A stretch of 64,000 nucleotides of DNA from Endobacter medicaginis (GCF_014192375.1 NZ_JACHXV010000003.1:186001-250000); one strand, 5' to 3'; counted from the first letter of the stretch, positions 7,651 to 17,327 are shown. Made by a program: numbers and translations. Notes: a model not told the origin generated them from the sequence alone.

Positions 7651-10284
7651 TCAGCGTCCACCGAGCTGGTGGATCAGCAGCGCGATCAGCCCCGTCCAGC
7701 CGGTCTGGTGCGATGCGCCGACGCCCCGGCCGGTATCGCCGTGGAAATACTCGTAGAACAGCACCAGATCGCGGAATTGCGGATCGGTCTGCGCGCGCAG
7801 GTCGGTGCCGTGCACCGGCCGCCTTCCGTCCGGGCCGCGGGTGAAGATCGAGGTCAGCCGGCCGGCCAGTTCGAGGGCGACCTCGCCGAGGCTCAGCCTG
7901 CGATCGCTGCCGGTCGGGAACGCGATCGTGAAGCTGTCGCCATAGAACTCGCCCAGCCGCCGCATCGAATCGATCAGGAGGTAGTTCAGCGGCATCCAGA
8001 CCGGCCCGCGCCAATTCGAGTTGCCGCCGAACAGCCGGTTTTCCGATTCGCCCGGCCAGTAGGGCAGCTCGTAGGTCTTGCCCGCCCATTCGAACCGGTA
8101 GGGATGGTCGAGATGCGTGCGCGATACCGAGCGGATGCCGTAATCGGAGAGAAATTCCCGCTCGTCGAGCATGCGCTCGAGCACGCGGGTCAGGCGGTGC
8201 TCGCGCAGCAGCGACAGCTTCATCCGCTCGCCGGTGCCGAGCTGCTCCCAGTGCGACACCAGGGTGGCGAGATCGGGGCGGTGGCTGAGGAACCACGACA
8301 GGTTGGCGCGGAACGTCGGCAGCTTCTCGATCTGCTCGAACGGCAGCACCGCCACTGCCAGCAGCGGGATCAGCCCCACCATCGTGCGGGCGCGCAGCGG
8401 GATGCGCTGGCCGTCCGGCGTGGCCAGCACGTCGTAGAAGAACCCGTCCTCCTCGTCCCACAGCGCATTGCCGTCCGCGGCGGCAATGGCGAGGAAATGC
8501 TCGAAGAACTTCGACGCCATTTCCTCGTAGGCCGCATCTTCCTGCGCGAGTTCGATCGCCAGATGCATCAGCGAGATCGCGCAGACCGCCATCCAGGCGG
8601 TGCCGTCGGACTGGCTCAGCGATCCGCCGGTGGGCAGCGGCGAGGAGCGGTCGAAGATCGAGATGTTGTCGAGCCCCAGGAAGCCGCCCTCGAACAGGTT
8701 GCGCCCCTGGGCGTCCTTGCGGTTCAGCCACCAGGTGAAATTGAGGATCAGCTTGTTGAACGCGCGCTTGACGAAATCGAGATCGCCGCGCCCGGTGAGC
8801 ATCCGGTCGATCTCGAACACCCGCCAGGTGGCCCAGGCGAAGACCGGCGGATTGGCGTCCGAGAACGACCACTCATAGGCCGGCAGCGCGCCGTCGGGAT
8901 GCATGTACCAGTCGCGGGTCAGCAGCAGGAGCTGCTGCTTGGCAAACTCCGGGTCCACACTGGCCAGCACCGGACATTGCAAGGCCAGATCCCACGACGC
9001 GAACCACGGATATTCCCATTTGTCGGGCATCGAGATGATGTCGGCGGCGCGCACATGCGTCCATGCACCGTTGCGGATCTCGCCACGCCCGGCGGGCGGA
9101 GGCGGTTCGGTCGGATCTCCCGACAGCCACAGTCGGACATCGTAGCAGTAGAACTGCTTCGACCACAGCATGCCGGCCAGCGCCTGTCGCTGCACCGCAC
9201 GCCGGTCGGCATCGGCGACGTCACGGCCGATGGTGGCGTAGAAGGCATCCGCCTCGGCGATGCGGCGGTCGAACACGGCGTCGAAATCGGCGAACGGATC
9301 GCGAAGGCGGGGCGATTGCGGATGCAGCCGCAGCCGCAGCACGATCGGCACGCCGGGGGCGCATTCGAGCACATGCCAGGCGGCCGCCTTGGTGCCGGTG
9401 CGCGCCGGATTGACCGCATCGGCGACACCTTCGACGACGTGACGGTTGATGCCGTCCTTGAACCAGCCGGCCTGTGTCTCGCCATAGAGCAGGTTGACGT
9501 TGGTATCGTTGTCGCAGAACAGCAGCTGCGCTTCCTGGCCGATATCGAGGCGCATCGGCGCCAGCAGCCTGCTGTGCACGGTGATCGCATGGGCATCCGC
9601 CGCCAGCACGGGCCGTTCGACACCGTCCTTCCACGACCAGATGTTGCGCGCCCAGAGTTGCGGCAGCACATGCAGCCGCGCCGGCTCGGCGCCGCGATGG
9701 GTGATCGTCACCCGCATCAGGATGTCGTCCGGCGCGGCCTTGGCGTATTCGATCTCGACGTCGAAATAACGGTCCTCGTCGAAGATGCCGGTATCGAGCA
9801 GCTCGTATTCGGGCGCGCCCGCGCCACGGCGGGCGTTCTCGTCGATCAGGTCGCGATAGGGAAACGCGCGGGCCGGATATTTGTAGAGCATCCGGTTGTA
9901 GGAGTGCGTCGGCGTCGCATCGAGGTAGTAGTAGAGTTCCTTGACGTCCTCGCCGTGATTGCCCTGCGCGTTGGTCAGACCGAACAGCCGCTCCTTGAGG
10001 TGCGGATCCTGCCCGTTCCACAGGGCCACGCCCAGATTGAGATGCAGGCGCTGCTGGCCGAAGCCGCCGATCGCGTCCTCGCCCCAGCGATAGGCGCGCG
10101 AGCGGGCCTGGTCATAGGGCAGGTAATCCCAGGCATCGCCGTCGGCGCTGTAATCCTCGCGCACGGTGCCCCATTGCCGGTCGGACAGATAGGGCCCCCA
10201 GCGTCGCCATTCGCCACTGTCGCGATCCGCGGCGAGGCGGCGGCCTTCCTCGGTGTCGAACAGGGCGGGAGGCTCGCGCTCCAT
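7651..10284 (-). CDS. GH63/MGH1-like glycoside hydrolase (annotated as glucosidase in related genomes)
   Basis: This 877-residue enzyme resembles bacterial proteins of the MGH1-like / GH63 (alpha/alpha)6-barrel clan. The conserved N-terminal block WGPYLSDRQWGTVREDYSADG is followed by AYRWGEDAIGG and LFGLTNAQGNHGEDVKE. The barrel region includes FASWDLALQCPVLASVDPEF, ANPPVFAWATWRVFEIDR, QSDGTAWMAVCAISLM and GNSNWRGPVWMPLNYLL. No signal peptide is visible, so it probably acts in the cytoplasm on an alpha-glucoside or storage or compatible-solute sugar; the exact substrate is not deducible. The start MEREPPALF at 10284 lies 2 nt after the stop of the TerB-DnaJ gene, so the two are co-transcribed. 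The longer frame to 10833 is read-through. Confidence 0.85.
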   Translation of the reverse strand: MEREPPALFDTEEGRRLAADRDSGEWRRWGPYLSDRQWGTVREDYSADGDAWDYLPYDQARSRAYRWGEDAIGGFGQQRLHLNLGVALWNGQDPHLKERLFGLTNAQGNHGEDVKELYYYLDATPTHSYNRMLYKYPARAFPYRDLIDENARRGAGAPEYELLDTGIFDEDRYFDVEIEYAKAAPDDILMRVTITHRGAEPARLHVLPQLWARNIWSWKDGVERPVLAADAHAITVHSRLLAPMRLDIGQEAQLLFCDNDTNVNLLYGETQAGWFKDGINRHVVEGVADAVNPARTGTKAAAWHVLECAPGVPIVLRLRLHPQSPRLRDPFADFDAVFDRRIAEADAFYATIGRDVADADRRAVQRQALAGMLWSKQFYCYDVRLWLSGDPTEPPPPAGRGEIRNGAWTHVRAADIISMPDKWEYPWFASWDLALQCPVLASVDPEFAKQQLLLLTRDWYMHPDGALPAYEWSFSDANPPVFAWATWRVFEIDRMLTGRGDLDFVKRAFNKLILNFTWWLNRKDAQGRNLFEGGFLGLDNISIFDRSSPLPTGGSLSQSDGTAWMAVCAISLMHLAIELAQEDAAYEEMASKFFEHFLAIAAADGNALWDEEDGFFYDVLATPDGQRIPLRARTMVGLIPLLAVAVLPFEQIEKLPTFRANLSWFLSHRPDLATLVSHWEQLGTGERMKLSLLREHRLTRVLERMLDEREFLSDYGIRSVSRTHLDHPYRFEWAGKTYELPYWPGESENRLFGGNSNWRGPVWMPLNYLLIDSMRRLGEFYGDSFTIAFPTGSDRRLSLGEVALELAGRLTSIFTRGPDGRRPVHGTDLRAQTDPQFRDLVLFYEYFHGDTGRGVGASHQTGWTGLIALLIHQLGGR

Positions 10285-10286
10285 GC

Positions 10287-11105
10287 TCAGCGCAGCCCGC
10301 GTTCGCGCTTGATACGGTCCCAGGCGGCATTGATGCGTCCCACCCGCTCGGCGGCGCGGGCGAGCTGCTGGGGGTCGGCGCCGCTGGCGGCCAGACGGTC
10401 GGGGTGATTTTGCTGCATGAGCTGGCGCCACACCTTTCTGATGTCCTCGTTGCTCGCCCCGGCCCGGATGCCGAGGATCGCATAGGCATCCGGCTCGTTC
10501 GAGGCGGGGGCGGAGGCGCGGCCCGAACGGGCGCGCTCCCAGGCCTGCGGCGCGAGGCCGAAGGCCACGTGCACGCGGCGCAGGAACGCCTCCTCCCGCG
10601 CATTGACCGGCCCGTCGGCGCGGGCAATGGCGAACAGTGCGGCGAGCAGATCCTCCAGCGCGCTGCGCCGGTCGGCAAACGCGCGGCCGAGCTCGCGCGC
10701 GAACGGCTCGAAATCGTCGCTGCGATGGCGGGCCTGGTCGAACAGCCGGCCGACATCGCGCGCGGACTCCGCAGGGATGCGGAAGGCGGTCTTGAAGGCG
10801 TCGATCTCGGTGCGGTTCACCGCCCCGTCGCATTTGGCGAGCTTGGCGGCCAGCATCACCGTCACCATCGCCAGCACCTGGTCGTGCCGGCCGGTCACGG
10901 CGGCGATGCGCACCGCGATCCGCGCCGCCGCCCCGCCCGGATCCGGACCGGCGAAACCCGGTCCGCCCCCCATGCGCGGCGTGCCGTTGTCGAACAGCGC
11001 GTTGCGGTCCGCGGCATGGCCGAGCGCGGCACCGAGCAGACCGCCCACCGGTCCGCCCATCACCATGCCGGCCGCGCCGCCCAAGACCTTGCCCCAGATG
11101 CTCAT
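10287..11105 (-). CDS. TerB/DjlA-like membrane-associated DnaJ-domain protein
   Basis: A 272-residue protein with three parts. The N-terminal Gly-rich hydrophobic segment (LGGAAGMVMGGPVGGLLGAALGHA) probably inserts in or associates with the membrane. A TerB-like helical domain follows (about residues 80-190: MVTVMLAAKLAKCDGAVNRTE and FAIARADGPVNAREEAFL). The C-terminal J domain has the diagnostic HPD (QNHPDRLAASG). The order matches DjlA-type co-chaperones that stimulate DnaK ATPase at the membrane. The ATG at 11105 begins MSIWGKVLGG, a usual DjlA-like opening. The downstream glucosidase starts 2 nt after its stop. Confidence 0.85.
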   Translation of the reverse strand: MSIWGKVLGGAAGMVMGGPVGGLLGAALGHAADRNALFDNGTPRMGGGPGFAGPDPGGAAARIAVRIAAVTGRHDQVLAMVTVMLAAKLAKCDGAVNRTEIDAFKTAFRIPAESARDVGRLFDQARHRSDDFEPFARELGRAFADRRSALEDLLAALFAIARADGPVNAREEAFLRRVHVAFGLAPQAWERARSGRASAPASNEPDAYAILGIRAGASNEDIRKVWRQLMQQNHPDRLAASGADPQQLARAAERVGRINAAWDRIKRERGLR

Positions 11106-11309
11106 CGACAGATGTTCTCGCGCCGTGCCCCGATCACGGGGCCGGCCGGGGCCCCGCCTGTATAACGGCTGCGAACGGCGTCGAGTTCAAGGGCCGTGGT
11201 GCCGGGCCGCGGCAGGGGCGCGGCAAGGCGCCGATCCGGGCCCGGCAGGTTGTGCGGCCGGCGCCTCGTCCCGACCGTCGCCGGCGCGGCGCCGTGGCTC
11301 GTGCGGCCC

Positions 11310-11480
11310 TCAGTTTGGCTTGCCGGCGGGAACGTTGCCGCAGACATCGAGCGCGAGACGCACCAGCGAGCGCGCCTGGCGGCGCATGCCGGCACGATCG
11401 GCGGCCTGCGCCATGGTGAGGAGCTGGTCGGTCAGCATCAGCGGGCTGATGACGGGCAATGGCGCGCTGGTCTCAAGCAT
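11310..11480 (-). CDS. Small hypothetical protein (56 aa)
   Basis: This short, predominantly helical protein (LMLTDQLLTMAQAADRAGMRRQARSLVRLALDVCGN) has no recognised domain. The ATG at 11480 is preceded by GGAG at 7-nt spacing, better than the in-frame ATG at 11492. It stands alone between the TerB-DnaJ gene and the queA operon, and the 200 bp downstream show no other convincing gene. Length and composition resemble small uncharacterised proteins conserved within families, but no function can be assigned. Confidence 0.5.
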   Translation of the reverse strand: MLETSAPLPVISPLMLTDQLLTMAQAADRAGMRRQARSLVRLALDVCGNVPAGKPN

Positions 11481-11594
11481 GGGGTGCTCCATTCTGGATC
11501 GACCCTGGCGACGGCGGTGAAGATGCAGAAGCCGTAACCGCGGGTGCTTCGTTTTGTCCTGTCTCAACCCTGCCTGTCATTTGTTACGACACCG

Positions 11595-11810
11595 TTAACT
11601 GAGATTCTTTTTTTCGCTCTCTCCGGACGTCCAGGCGGCGAGCGCGCGGGCGGTGGCGGCGTCCTCGGCCAGCCACTCCTCGGCGCGCTGTCGCGACACC
11701 TGGCCCGCACCGTCGCACAGCGGGCAGTCGTCGAATTCCTCATACATGTCGGCCTCGCCGCCGCGTCCGGCGCAGGCGGGGCAGGTGATGCGGTCGGCTG
11801 GTGGCGTCAT
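11595..11810 (-). CDS. Small CxxC zinc-ribbon-like protein
   Basis: This 71-residue protein has two CxxC knuckles, each followed by a small Gly-rich turn (CPACAGRGG and CPLCDGAGQ), like the repeat of the DnaJ central zinc finger. An acidic helical tail follows (EEWLAEDAATARALAAW). It probably binds one zinc ion; a chaperone-like or regulatory role is only a guess. Its ATG overlaps the stop of the upstream ribbon-helix-helix gene by 4 nt, placing it as the last gene of the queA-tgt operon. A T-rich segment on its coding strand lies at the end of the gene. Confidence 0.75.
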   Translation of the reverse strand: MTPPADRITCPACAGRGGEADMYEEFDDCPLCDGAGQVSRQRAEEWLAEDAATARALAAWTSGESEKKNLS

Positions 11811-12049
11811 GGCGTCTCTCCGGGCAGGTCGCGATCATGCAGCGCATGCGCGAGGGCGGCCAGACGCAGGCTCGAGGTCAGCGGGGCCGCGCCGCGGCCG
11901 GCATCGATCACCGCCACCAGTGCGGCGAGGCTGGTCCGGCGCGAGGCCGCCATGCGGTCCAGCACGGCCCAGAACGGCGCTTCGAGGGCGATCGAGGTGG
12001 CGTGGCCGGCGACCGTCAGGCTGCGTTTGACCAGATGTGCGGCCGGCAT
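11807..12049 (-). CDS. Ribbon-helix-helix domain protein (RHH_4-like)
   Basis: This 80-residue protein opens LVKRSLTVAGHATSIALEAPFWAVLDRMAASRRTSLAALV. That is the strand-helix-helix pattern of the small DUF-type ribbon-helix-helix family common in Alphaproteobacteria, in which the Arg/Ser-containing strand contacts DNA and the protein dimerises. It begins 2 nt after the tgt stop and its own stop overlaps the next gene (ATGA), so it is in the queuosine operon. The target is unknown; autoregulation of the operon is possible. Confidence 0.75.
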   Translation of the reverse strand: MPAAHLVKRSLTVAGHATSIALEAPFWAVLDRMAASRRTSLAALVAVIDAGRGAAPLTSSLRLAALAHALHDRDLPGETP

Positions 12050-12051
12050 GG

Positions 12052-13185
12052 TCAGGCCGGTGCGGGGGCGGGCGGTCCCGACTGCCACCCCGCGCGCAGC
12101 GCGGCCGCATGCGCATCGAGCCGGCCCTCGACGATCGCCGAGCGCAGCCCGCGCATCAGCCGCTGGTAATAGGCGATGTTGTGCCAGGTCAGCAGCATCG
12201 GGCCGAGCATCTCGCCGGCGCGGAACAGATGGTGCAGATAGGCGCGGCTGTGGCGCGTGCAGGCCAGACAGTCGCAATCCTGCTCGAGCGGGGCTGCATC
12301 GTCGGCGAACCGCGCATTGCGCAGGTTCATCTGCCCCTGCGCGGTGTAGGCGCGCGCGGTGCGTCCGGCGCGCGTCGGCATCACGCAGTCGAACATGTCG
12401 ATGCCGCGCTGCACGCCGCCGACCAGATCGTCCGGCGTGCCGACACCCATCAGATAGCGCGGCCGGTCGGCGGGCAGCAGCGGCACCGTCGCCTCCAGCG
12501 TGCTGAACATCAGCGCCTGCCCCTCGCCGACCGCGAGCCCGCCGATCGCGTAGCCCTCGAAACCGATCCCGCGCAGGGCCGCGACACTCTCGGCGCGCAA
12601 CTGGGTCGAAGTGCCCCCCTGCACGATCCCGAACTGCGCATAGCCCTGGCGGGCGACGAACGCCTCGCGCGAGCGCGCCGCCCAGGCCATCGACAGACGC
12701 ATCGACTTCGCGATCACCTCGTCCTCGGCCGGCAGGGCAGGGCACTCGTCGAAACACATGGTGATCGTCGCATCGAGAAGATGCTGGATCCGCGTGGAGC
12801 TTTCCGGCGTGAGCCGGTGCTTGCTGCCGTCGATATGCGACCGGAATGTCACCCCGTCGGCATCGAGCTTGCGCAAGGCACCGAGCGACATCACCTGGAA
12901 CCCGCCGGAATCGGTCAGGATCGGACCCGGCCAGTCCATGAACCGGTGCAGCCCGCCCAGGGCGGCGACGCGCTCGGCCCCCGGACGCAGCATGAGATGA
13001 TAGGTATTGCCGAGCACGATGCCCGCCCCCGTGCTGCGCACCGCATCCATCGTCATCGCCTTGACGGTGCCGACGGTGCCGACCGGCATGAAGGTCGGGG
13101 TCGAGACGTCGCCATGGGCGGTGTGCAGGGTGCCGGCGCGCGCCGCACCATCGGTGCCCTGCTGCTGCCAATGAAACGCGCTCAT
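12052..13185 (-). CDS. tgt: Queuine/preQ1 tRNA-ribosyltransferase Tgt
   Basis: Tgt exchanges the guanine at wobble position 34 of tRNAs with GUN anticodons for preQ1. The 377-residue TIM-barrel protein shows the proposed catalytic Asp in [12 protein letters not shown], the family segment [17 protein letters not shown] and the structural zinc site [18 protein letters not shown]. The length is normal for bacterial Tgt. The start overlaps the queA stop by 4 nt and a small DNA-binding-type gene follows after 2 nt. QueA acts on the product of Tgt, so the two are consecutive enzymes encoded in reverse order. Confidence 0.97.
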   Translation of the reverse strand: MSAFHWQQQGTDGAARAGTLHTAHGDVSTPTFMPVGTVGTVKAMTMDAVRSTGAGIVLGNTYHLMLRPGAERVAALGGLHRFMDWPGPILTDSGGFQVMSLGALRKLDADGVTFRSHIDGSKHRLTPESSTRIQHLLDATITMCFDECPALPAEDEVIAKSMRLSMAWAARSREAFVARQGYAQFGIVQGGTSTQLRAESVAALRGIGFEGYAIGGLAVGEGQALMFSTLEATVPLLPADRPRYLMGVGTPDDLVGGVQRGIDMFDCVMPTRAGRTARAYTAQGQMNLRNARFADDAAPLEQDCDCLACTRHSRAYLHHLFRAGEMLGPMLLTWHNIAYYQRLMRGLRSAIVEGRLDAHAAALRAGWQSGPPAPAPA

Positions 13186-14228
13186 GCGGCGGCACTCCGA
13201 TGCAGCAGGCAGGCATCGCCGTAGGAATAGAAACGATACTTTGCGCCGATGGCGTGTGCATAGGCCACGCGCATCGCGTCCTCGCCGGCGAACGCGCAGG
13301 TCAGCATGAACAGCGTCGAGCGCGGCAGGTGAAAATTCGTCATCAGCAGATCGGCGACATGGAAGCGGTGGCCAGGAAGGATGAACAGCGACGTCTCGCC
13401 CGAGAACGCCCGCAGCGTGCCGTCCGCGGCAGCACTTTCCAGCAGCCGCAGCGTGGTGGTGCCGACCGCGACCACACGACCGCCGGCCGCCTTCGTGCGC
13501 GCGATCGTCTCGACGGTTTCGGCATCGATGCTGCCGCGCTCGGCATGGATGCGATGCGCCGAGACGTCATCGTCGCGCATCGGCAGGAACGTGCCCGCGC
13601 CCACATGCAGCGTCACCGTCGCATGGCCGACGCCGCGATCGGCCAGGGCGGCCAGCAGACCGGGCGTGAAATGCAGCCCCGCCGTGGGTGCCGCGACTGC
13701 ACCGTCATGGGCGGCGAACATCGTCTGGTAATCGGCCTGATCGGCCTCGGTCGGGCCGGACGGGCGCGCGATGTAGGGCGGCAGCGCCAGCGCGCCGACG
13801 CGGCGCAGCGCGGCATCGAACGCCTCGCCCTCCTGGTCGAAGCGCAGCCTGATCGCCCCCGCCTCATCGAGCGCGGTCACGCTCGCACCCAGCATGTCAT
13901 CCGCAAAGCTCAGCCGGTCGCCGACCCGCAGCCGACGCGCGGTGCGTGCCAGCGCATGCCAGCTTCCATCCGCCGCCGGACGATCGAGCGTGATGCCGAT
14001 CCTCGCCGCACCGCGCATCGCCGAAAGCTGTGCGGGGATCACGGAGGTGTCGTTGGCAACCAGCAGATCGCCCTCGCGCAGCAGCGCGGGCAGATCGCGC
14101 ACGACGCGATCGTGCAGGGCCGCACCGGCAACCTCGAGCAGCCGCGCCGAATCCCGCGGCCGCGCCGGCGCATGCGCAATCCGATCCTCGGGAAGCTCGA
14201 AATCGTAGTCGGAGGCGAGCAGGCTCAT
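13182..14228 (-). CDS. queA: S-adenosylmethionine:tRNA ribosyltransferase-isomerase QueA
   Basis: QueA transfers and isomerises the ribose of SAM onto preQ1 in tRNA, giving epoxyqueuosine. The 348-residue sequence has the family start [20 protein letters not shown] and the conserved segments [59 protein letters not shown] and [19 protein letters not shown]. It is the first gene of a four-gene minus-strand operon (queA-tgt-RHH-zinc ribbon). Its upstream side faces the duplicated repeat block at 14.3-14.7 kb. Confidence 0.97.
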   Translation of the reverse strand: MSLLASDYDFELPEDRIAHAPARPRDSARLLEVAGAALHDRVVRDLPALLREGDLLVANDTSVIPAQLSAMRGAARIGITLDRPAADGSWHALARTARRLRVGDRLSFADDMLGASVTALDEAGAIRLRFDQEGEAFDAALRRVGALALPPYIARPSGPTEADQADYQTMFAAHDGAVAAPTAGLHFTPGLLAALADRGVGHATVTLHVGAGTFLPMRDDDVSAHRIHAERGSIDAETVETIARTKAAGGRVVAVGTTTLRLLESAAADGTLRAFSGETSLFILPGHRFHVADLLMTNFHLPRSTLFMLTCAFAGEDAMRVAYAHAIGAKYRFYSYGDACLLHRSAAA

Positions 14229-14327
14229 GCGGGGCCCTGCCCCGCACCCCGCCAGACGCTGTGCGTCTGGACCCCGATATTTTTTCGGGCTGTCGTAAAT
14301 CGGCAGAGATCAGCGGTCATCATTTGA

Positions 14328-14461
14328 ACGTCGAAACAAGGGAGAACGGGTTATGGTGAGTCGGAGGCGCCCTTCGGGCGCCGCCCGGCGGTGATCGGCG
14401 CGCATCGGAGTGGAGCGGCCTTGATGGCCGTGAGCACCGAAGCACAGCCGATCGCCGTCGG
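14328..14461 (+). repeat. Structured repeat, copy A1 (134-bp direct duplicate)
   Basis: This 134-bp unit is repeated at 14530-14663 with two differences. Inside it is a small hairpin GGCGCC-CTTCGG-GCGCC type (14366-14382). A stem GGTGATCGGC (14390-14399) pairs with GCCGATCGCC (14447-14456) and encloses a core that also occurs at 19.5 and 27.7 kb. It lies upstream of queA and has no convincing reading frame. Confidence 0.85.
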
Positions 14462-14489
14462 GAAGCCGGGAGCGCCGGAGTTTGTCCGC

Positions 14490-14547
14490 TAATCATCTTC
14501 ACGTCGAAACAAGGGAGATAATCATCTTCACGTCGAAACAAGGGAGA
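14490..14547 (+). repeat. Two tandem copies of a 29-bp unit
   Basis: The 29 bp at 14490-14518 (TAATCATCTTCACGTCGAAA...) are repeated exactly and head to tail at 14519-14547. The second copy runs into structured repeat A2. The last 18 bp (ACGTCGAAACAAGGGAGA) also begin copy A1 at 14328, so the pattern looks like replication slippage or repeated duplication around this element. Confidence 0.85.
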
Positions 14548-14686
14548 ACGGGTTATGGTGAGTCAGAGGCGCCCTTCGGGCGCCGCCCGGCGGTGATCGG
14601 CGCGCATCGGAGCGGAGCGGCCTTGATGGCCGTGAGCACCGAAGCACAGCCGATCGCCGTCGGATGGCCACCAGAACCCGTTCTCC
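14530..14686 (+). repeat. Structured repeat, copy A2, with long inverted ends
   Basis: The second copy of the 134-bp unit is longer on its right side. The left end GGAGAACGGGTT (14543-14554) is matched perfectly inverted by AACCCGTTCTCC (14675-14686), and the pairing continues inward (TGGTG/CACCA) after one mismatch. The inner stem is 14592-14601 with 14649-14658. The element ends 7 bp before the stop codon of the minus-strand VOC gene, so a transcript of that gene would carry it as a 3' foldback. Confidence 0.85.
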
Positions 14687-14693
14687 AAAACAC

Positions 14694-15086
14694 TCAGAAA
14701 GCGTAGGAGCCGATCTCGATGAGATTGCCATCCGGGTCGCGGCAGTACACCGAACGCATCGGGCCCAGCGCGCCGATTCGCTCGACCGGGCCTTCGATGA
14801 TCGCAACGCCGCACTGATTGAGATGCTCGATGACGTCGGCGGGCGCGAGCGCTGCGATGAAGCACAGATCCTGCACCCCGGTCATCTCGACATCGGACGT
14901 GCCCCAGCCCTCCGCGCCATACGGACGGACATTGATCTTCTGGCCGCCGAAGCGCAGCGCGCCGCGATTGTTGCGCCCGTATTCCTCGCGCTCCATGCCG
15001 AGCACGCGCTGGTACCACGAGGAGGTGACCTCGACGTCACGGCAGGTGATGACGATATGGTCGAGACGATCGACGGTGAAGCGCAT
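14694..15086 (-). CDS. VOC family (glyoxalase/dioxygenase superfamily) protein
   Basis: This 130-residue protein of the vicinal oxygen chelate fold starts RLDHIVITCRDVEVTSSWYQRVLGM and ends CRDPDGNLIEIGSYAF, the typical first and last beta-alpha-beta signatures. The metal-site His (LDHIV) and the C-terminal Glu (LIEIG) are present. Related proteins are annotated as glyoxalase-like or virulence-type VOC proteins; the substrate cannot be told. It lies 16 bp downstream of the fumarase gene on the same strand, so they may form a transcript. Confidence 0.88.
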   Translation of the reverse strand: MRFTVDRLDHIVITCRDVEVTSSWYQRVLGMEREEYGRNNRGALRFGGQKINVRPYGAEGWGTSDVEMTGVQDLCFIAALAPADVIEHLNQCGVAIIEGPVERIGALGPMRSVYCRDPDGNLIEIGSYAF

Positions 15087-15102
15087 CTGTGCTCGCAGTC
15101 CC

Positions 15103-16776
15103 TCAGGTCAGTCCGTCGTAGAAATCATTGCCCTTGTCGTCGATGACGATGAAGGCAGGGAAATTCTCGACCTCGATCTTCCATACCGCCTCCATGCCGA
15201 GCTCGGGATATTCGAGCACGGAGACCTCGCGGATGCAGTCCTGGGCGAGGCGCGCGGCCGGGCCGCCGACCGAGCCGAGATAGAAGCCGCCATAGGTCTT
15301 GCACGCATCCTTCACCGCGCGCGCGCGGTTGCCCTTGGCGAGCATCACGAACGAGCCGCCATGGGCCTGCAGCTCGGCGACATAGGAGTCCATCCGCCCC
15401 GCCGTGGTGGGGCCGAAACTCCCGGTCGGCATGCCTTCGGGGGTCTTCGCGGGGCCGGCGTAATAGACCGGATGATTGCGCAGATAGTCCGGCACACCCT
15501 CGCCCGCGTCGAGCCGCTGCTTGAACCTGGCATGCGCGATGTCGCGCGCGACCACCATGGTGCCGGTCAGCGCCAGCCGGGTGCCGACGCCATATTGCGA
15601 GAGCTGGGCGCGGATTTCGTCCATCGGCCGGTTGAGATCGACGGCGATCGTCTGCCCGCCGAGGCTCTCGTCGAAGGTCTCCGGCAGGAAGCGGGCCGGA
15701 TCGTGTTCGAGCTCCTCGAGAAAGACGCCCTCGGGGGTGATCTTCGCCTTGATCTGCCGGTCCGCGCTGCACGACACGCCCAGCCCCACGGGCAGGCTCG
15801 CGCCATGGCGCGGCAGACGCACGATGCGCACGTCGTGGCAGAAATACTTGCCGCCGAATTGGGCGCCGATGCCGAGATTCTGCGTCAGCCTGTGGACCTT
15901 GGCCTCGAGATCGACGTCGCGGAACGCGTGGCCGGTGGGCGAGCCCTGGGTCGGCAGGCTGTCGAGCCAGCGCGTGGAGGCGAGCTTGACCGTCTTGAGC
16001 GTGGTCTCGGCCGAGGTGCCGCCGATGACGATGGCCAGGTGATAGGGCGGGCAGGCGGAGGTGCCGAGCGTGCGGATCTTGCCCGCCAGCCAGTCGAGCA
16101 GCTTCTCCTCCGAGGCGAGCAGCGCGCGGGTTTCCTGATACAGGAAGGTCTTGTTGGCCGAACCGCCGCCCTTGGCGACGAACATCAGCTTGAACTCGTC
16201 GGCATGCCCGTCATCGCCGGGGCTGGCCATGATGTCGAACTGCACCGGCAGGTTGGTGCCGGTATTGACCTCGTCGAACATGTTCAGCGGCGCCATCTGC
16301 GAGTAGCGCAGATTGGTCTCGGTGTAGGTGCGATACACCCCGTAGGACAGCGCCTCCTCCTCGTCGCCCTCGACCCAGACCCGCTGGCCCTTCTTGCCGA
16401 ACACGATCGCGGTCCCGGTGTCCTGGCACATCGGCAGCTTGCCGCCGGCGGCGATGCAGGCGTTCTTGAGCAGATCCAGTGCGACGAAGCGGTCGTTCGA
16501 GCTCGCCTCCGGGTCCTCGAGGATGCGGCGGAGCTGGGCGAGATGACCCGGCCGCAGCAGATGGGCGACGTCATGGAATGCCTGCGCCGCCAGCTCGCTC
16601 AGCGCCTCCGGCCGGATGCTCAGCACCGTCCGGCCCTCGACCTCGATGGTGCGGATACCGTCGATCGCGAGCTTGCGCCAGGGCGTGTCGTCCTCGCCGA
16701 GCGGCAGCAGCGGACTGTAGACGAACGGCTTCGGCGCAGGCGAGGCGGCCGGGGCGGGGCGGGTGAGGACGTTCAT
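15103..16776 (-). CDS. Fumarate hydratase, class I ([4Fe-4S]-dependent)
   Basis: This 557-residue enzyme interconverts fumarate and malate in the TCA cycle. It matches the class I (FumA/FumB-type) layout, with an N-terminal alpha domain and C-terminal beta domain in one chain. Cluster-ligand cysteines are seen in [29 protein letters not shown] and [13 protein letters not shown]. The C-terminal domain shows [44 protein letters not shown] and [12 protein letters not shown]. The ATG at 16776 follows GGAG at 10 nt. Because its iron-sulfur cluster is oxygen-labile, such organisms often keep an aerobic class II enzyme too; none is in this window. sspB ends 14 bp upstream on the same strand. Confidence 0.95.
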   Translation of the reverse strand: MNVLTRPAPAASPAPKPFVYSPLLPLGEDDTPWRKLAIDGIRTIEVEGRTVLSIRPEALSELAAQAFHDVAHLLRPGHLAQLRRILEDPEASSNDRFVALDLLKNACIAAGGKLPMCQDTGTAIVFGKKGQRVWVEGDEEEALSYGVYRTYTETNLRYSQMAPLNMFDEVNTGTNLPVQFDIMASPGDDGHADEFKLMFVAKGGGSANKTFLYQETRALLASEEKLLDWLAGKIRTLGTSACPPYHLAIVIGGTSAETTLKTVKLASTRWLDSLPTQGSPTGHAFRDVDLEAKVHRLTQNLGIGAQFGGKYFCHDVRIVRLPRHGASLPVGLGVSCSADRQIKAKITPEGVFLEELEHDPARFLPETFDESLGGQTIAVDLNRPMDEIRAQLSQYGVGTRLALTGTMVVARDIAHARFKQRLDAGEGVPDYLRNHPVYYAGPAKTPEGMPTGSFGPTTAGRMDSYVAELQAHGGSFVMLAKGNRARAVKDACKTYGGFYLGSVGGPAARLAQDCIREVSVLEYPELGMEAVWKIEVENFPAFIVIDDKGNDFYDGLT

Positions 16777-16790
16777 CGCGGGCACGCTCC

Positions 16791-17327
16791 TTACTGGTCG
16801 CGGCGCCGGAAGGCGTCGAGACTGATGACCTGCGGGGTGGTGTCCGGCGCATCCGGCGTCTCGGCCGGGGCCTCGGGCGCGGCAGGCTCCGCCACGGGCT
16901 CGGGTGCCGCATCGGCCGCGGGCTCGATGCGCAGTCCGAACTGCACCTCGGGATCGGCAAACGCGGTGATGGCGGCGAACGGGATCACCAGCGTGGTCGG
17001 CACGCCACCGAACGACAGCCCCACGCTGACCAGCCTCGCCTCGCGGTCGACGGACAGGTCCCAGAACTGGTGCTGGAGCACGATCGTCATCTCGGCGGGG
17101 TATTGCGCCCGCAGCCGCTGCGGCATCGCCACGCCGGGGTGATCGGTGCGGAACGTCAGATAGAAATGGTGCCCGCCCGGCAGCCCGCCAGTGGCGGCAT
17201 GTTCGAGCGCGCGCAGCATGATCTCCCGATTGGCGACGCGATACGCGTCCTCGATCCACCCGCCATAGGGCAGCAGGGAGTTGGCGAACGTCCCCTGGGC
17301 CTCGTTGTGCGGCGTGTCGTCTTCCAT
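16791..17327 (-). CDS. sspB: SspB-type ClpXP adaptor
   Basis: This 178-residue protein has the SspB fold region near residues 10-120 ([97 protein letters not shown]). An Ala/Pro/Glu-rich flexible linker follows, ending in the short motif [12 protein letters not shown], which would dock on ClpX. SspB tethers ssrA-tagged proteins for degradation. [11 protein letters not shown] at 17327 follows a GGAGG. The gene lies directly downstream of ssrA on the same strand, so the tag-encoding RNA and the tag adaptor are neighbours. Confidence 0.9.
   Translation of the reverse strand: MEDDTPHNEAQGTFANSLLPYGGWIEDAYRVANREIMLRALEHAATGGLPGGHHFYLTFRTDHPGVAMPQRLRAQYPAEMTIVLQHQFWDLSVDREARLVSVGLSFGGVPTTLVIPFAAITAFADPEVQFGLRIEPAADAAPEPVAEPAAPEAPAETPDAPDTTPQVISLDAFRRRDQ

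Noticed and set aside
7585-10407. A long plus-strand open frame (940 codons) opposite the glucosidase gene
   Set aside because: It is an antisense shadow. Its composition is rich in Arg, Ala, Gly, Gln and Asp with no domain, while the opposite strand encodes a recognisable GH63-like enzyme.
14229-14327. Possible small gene upstream of queA
   Set aside because: No start with a ribosome-binding site and no conserved composition; the stretch only leads into the duplicated repeats.
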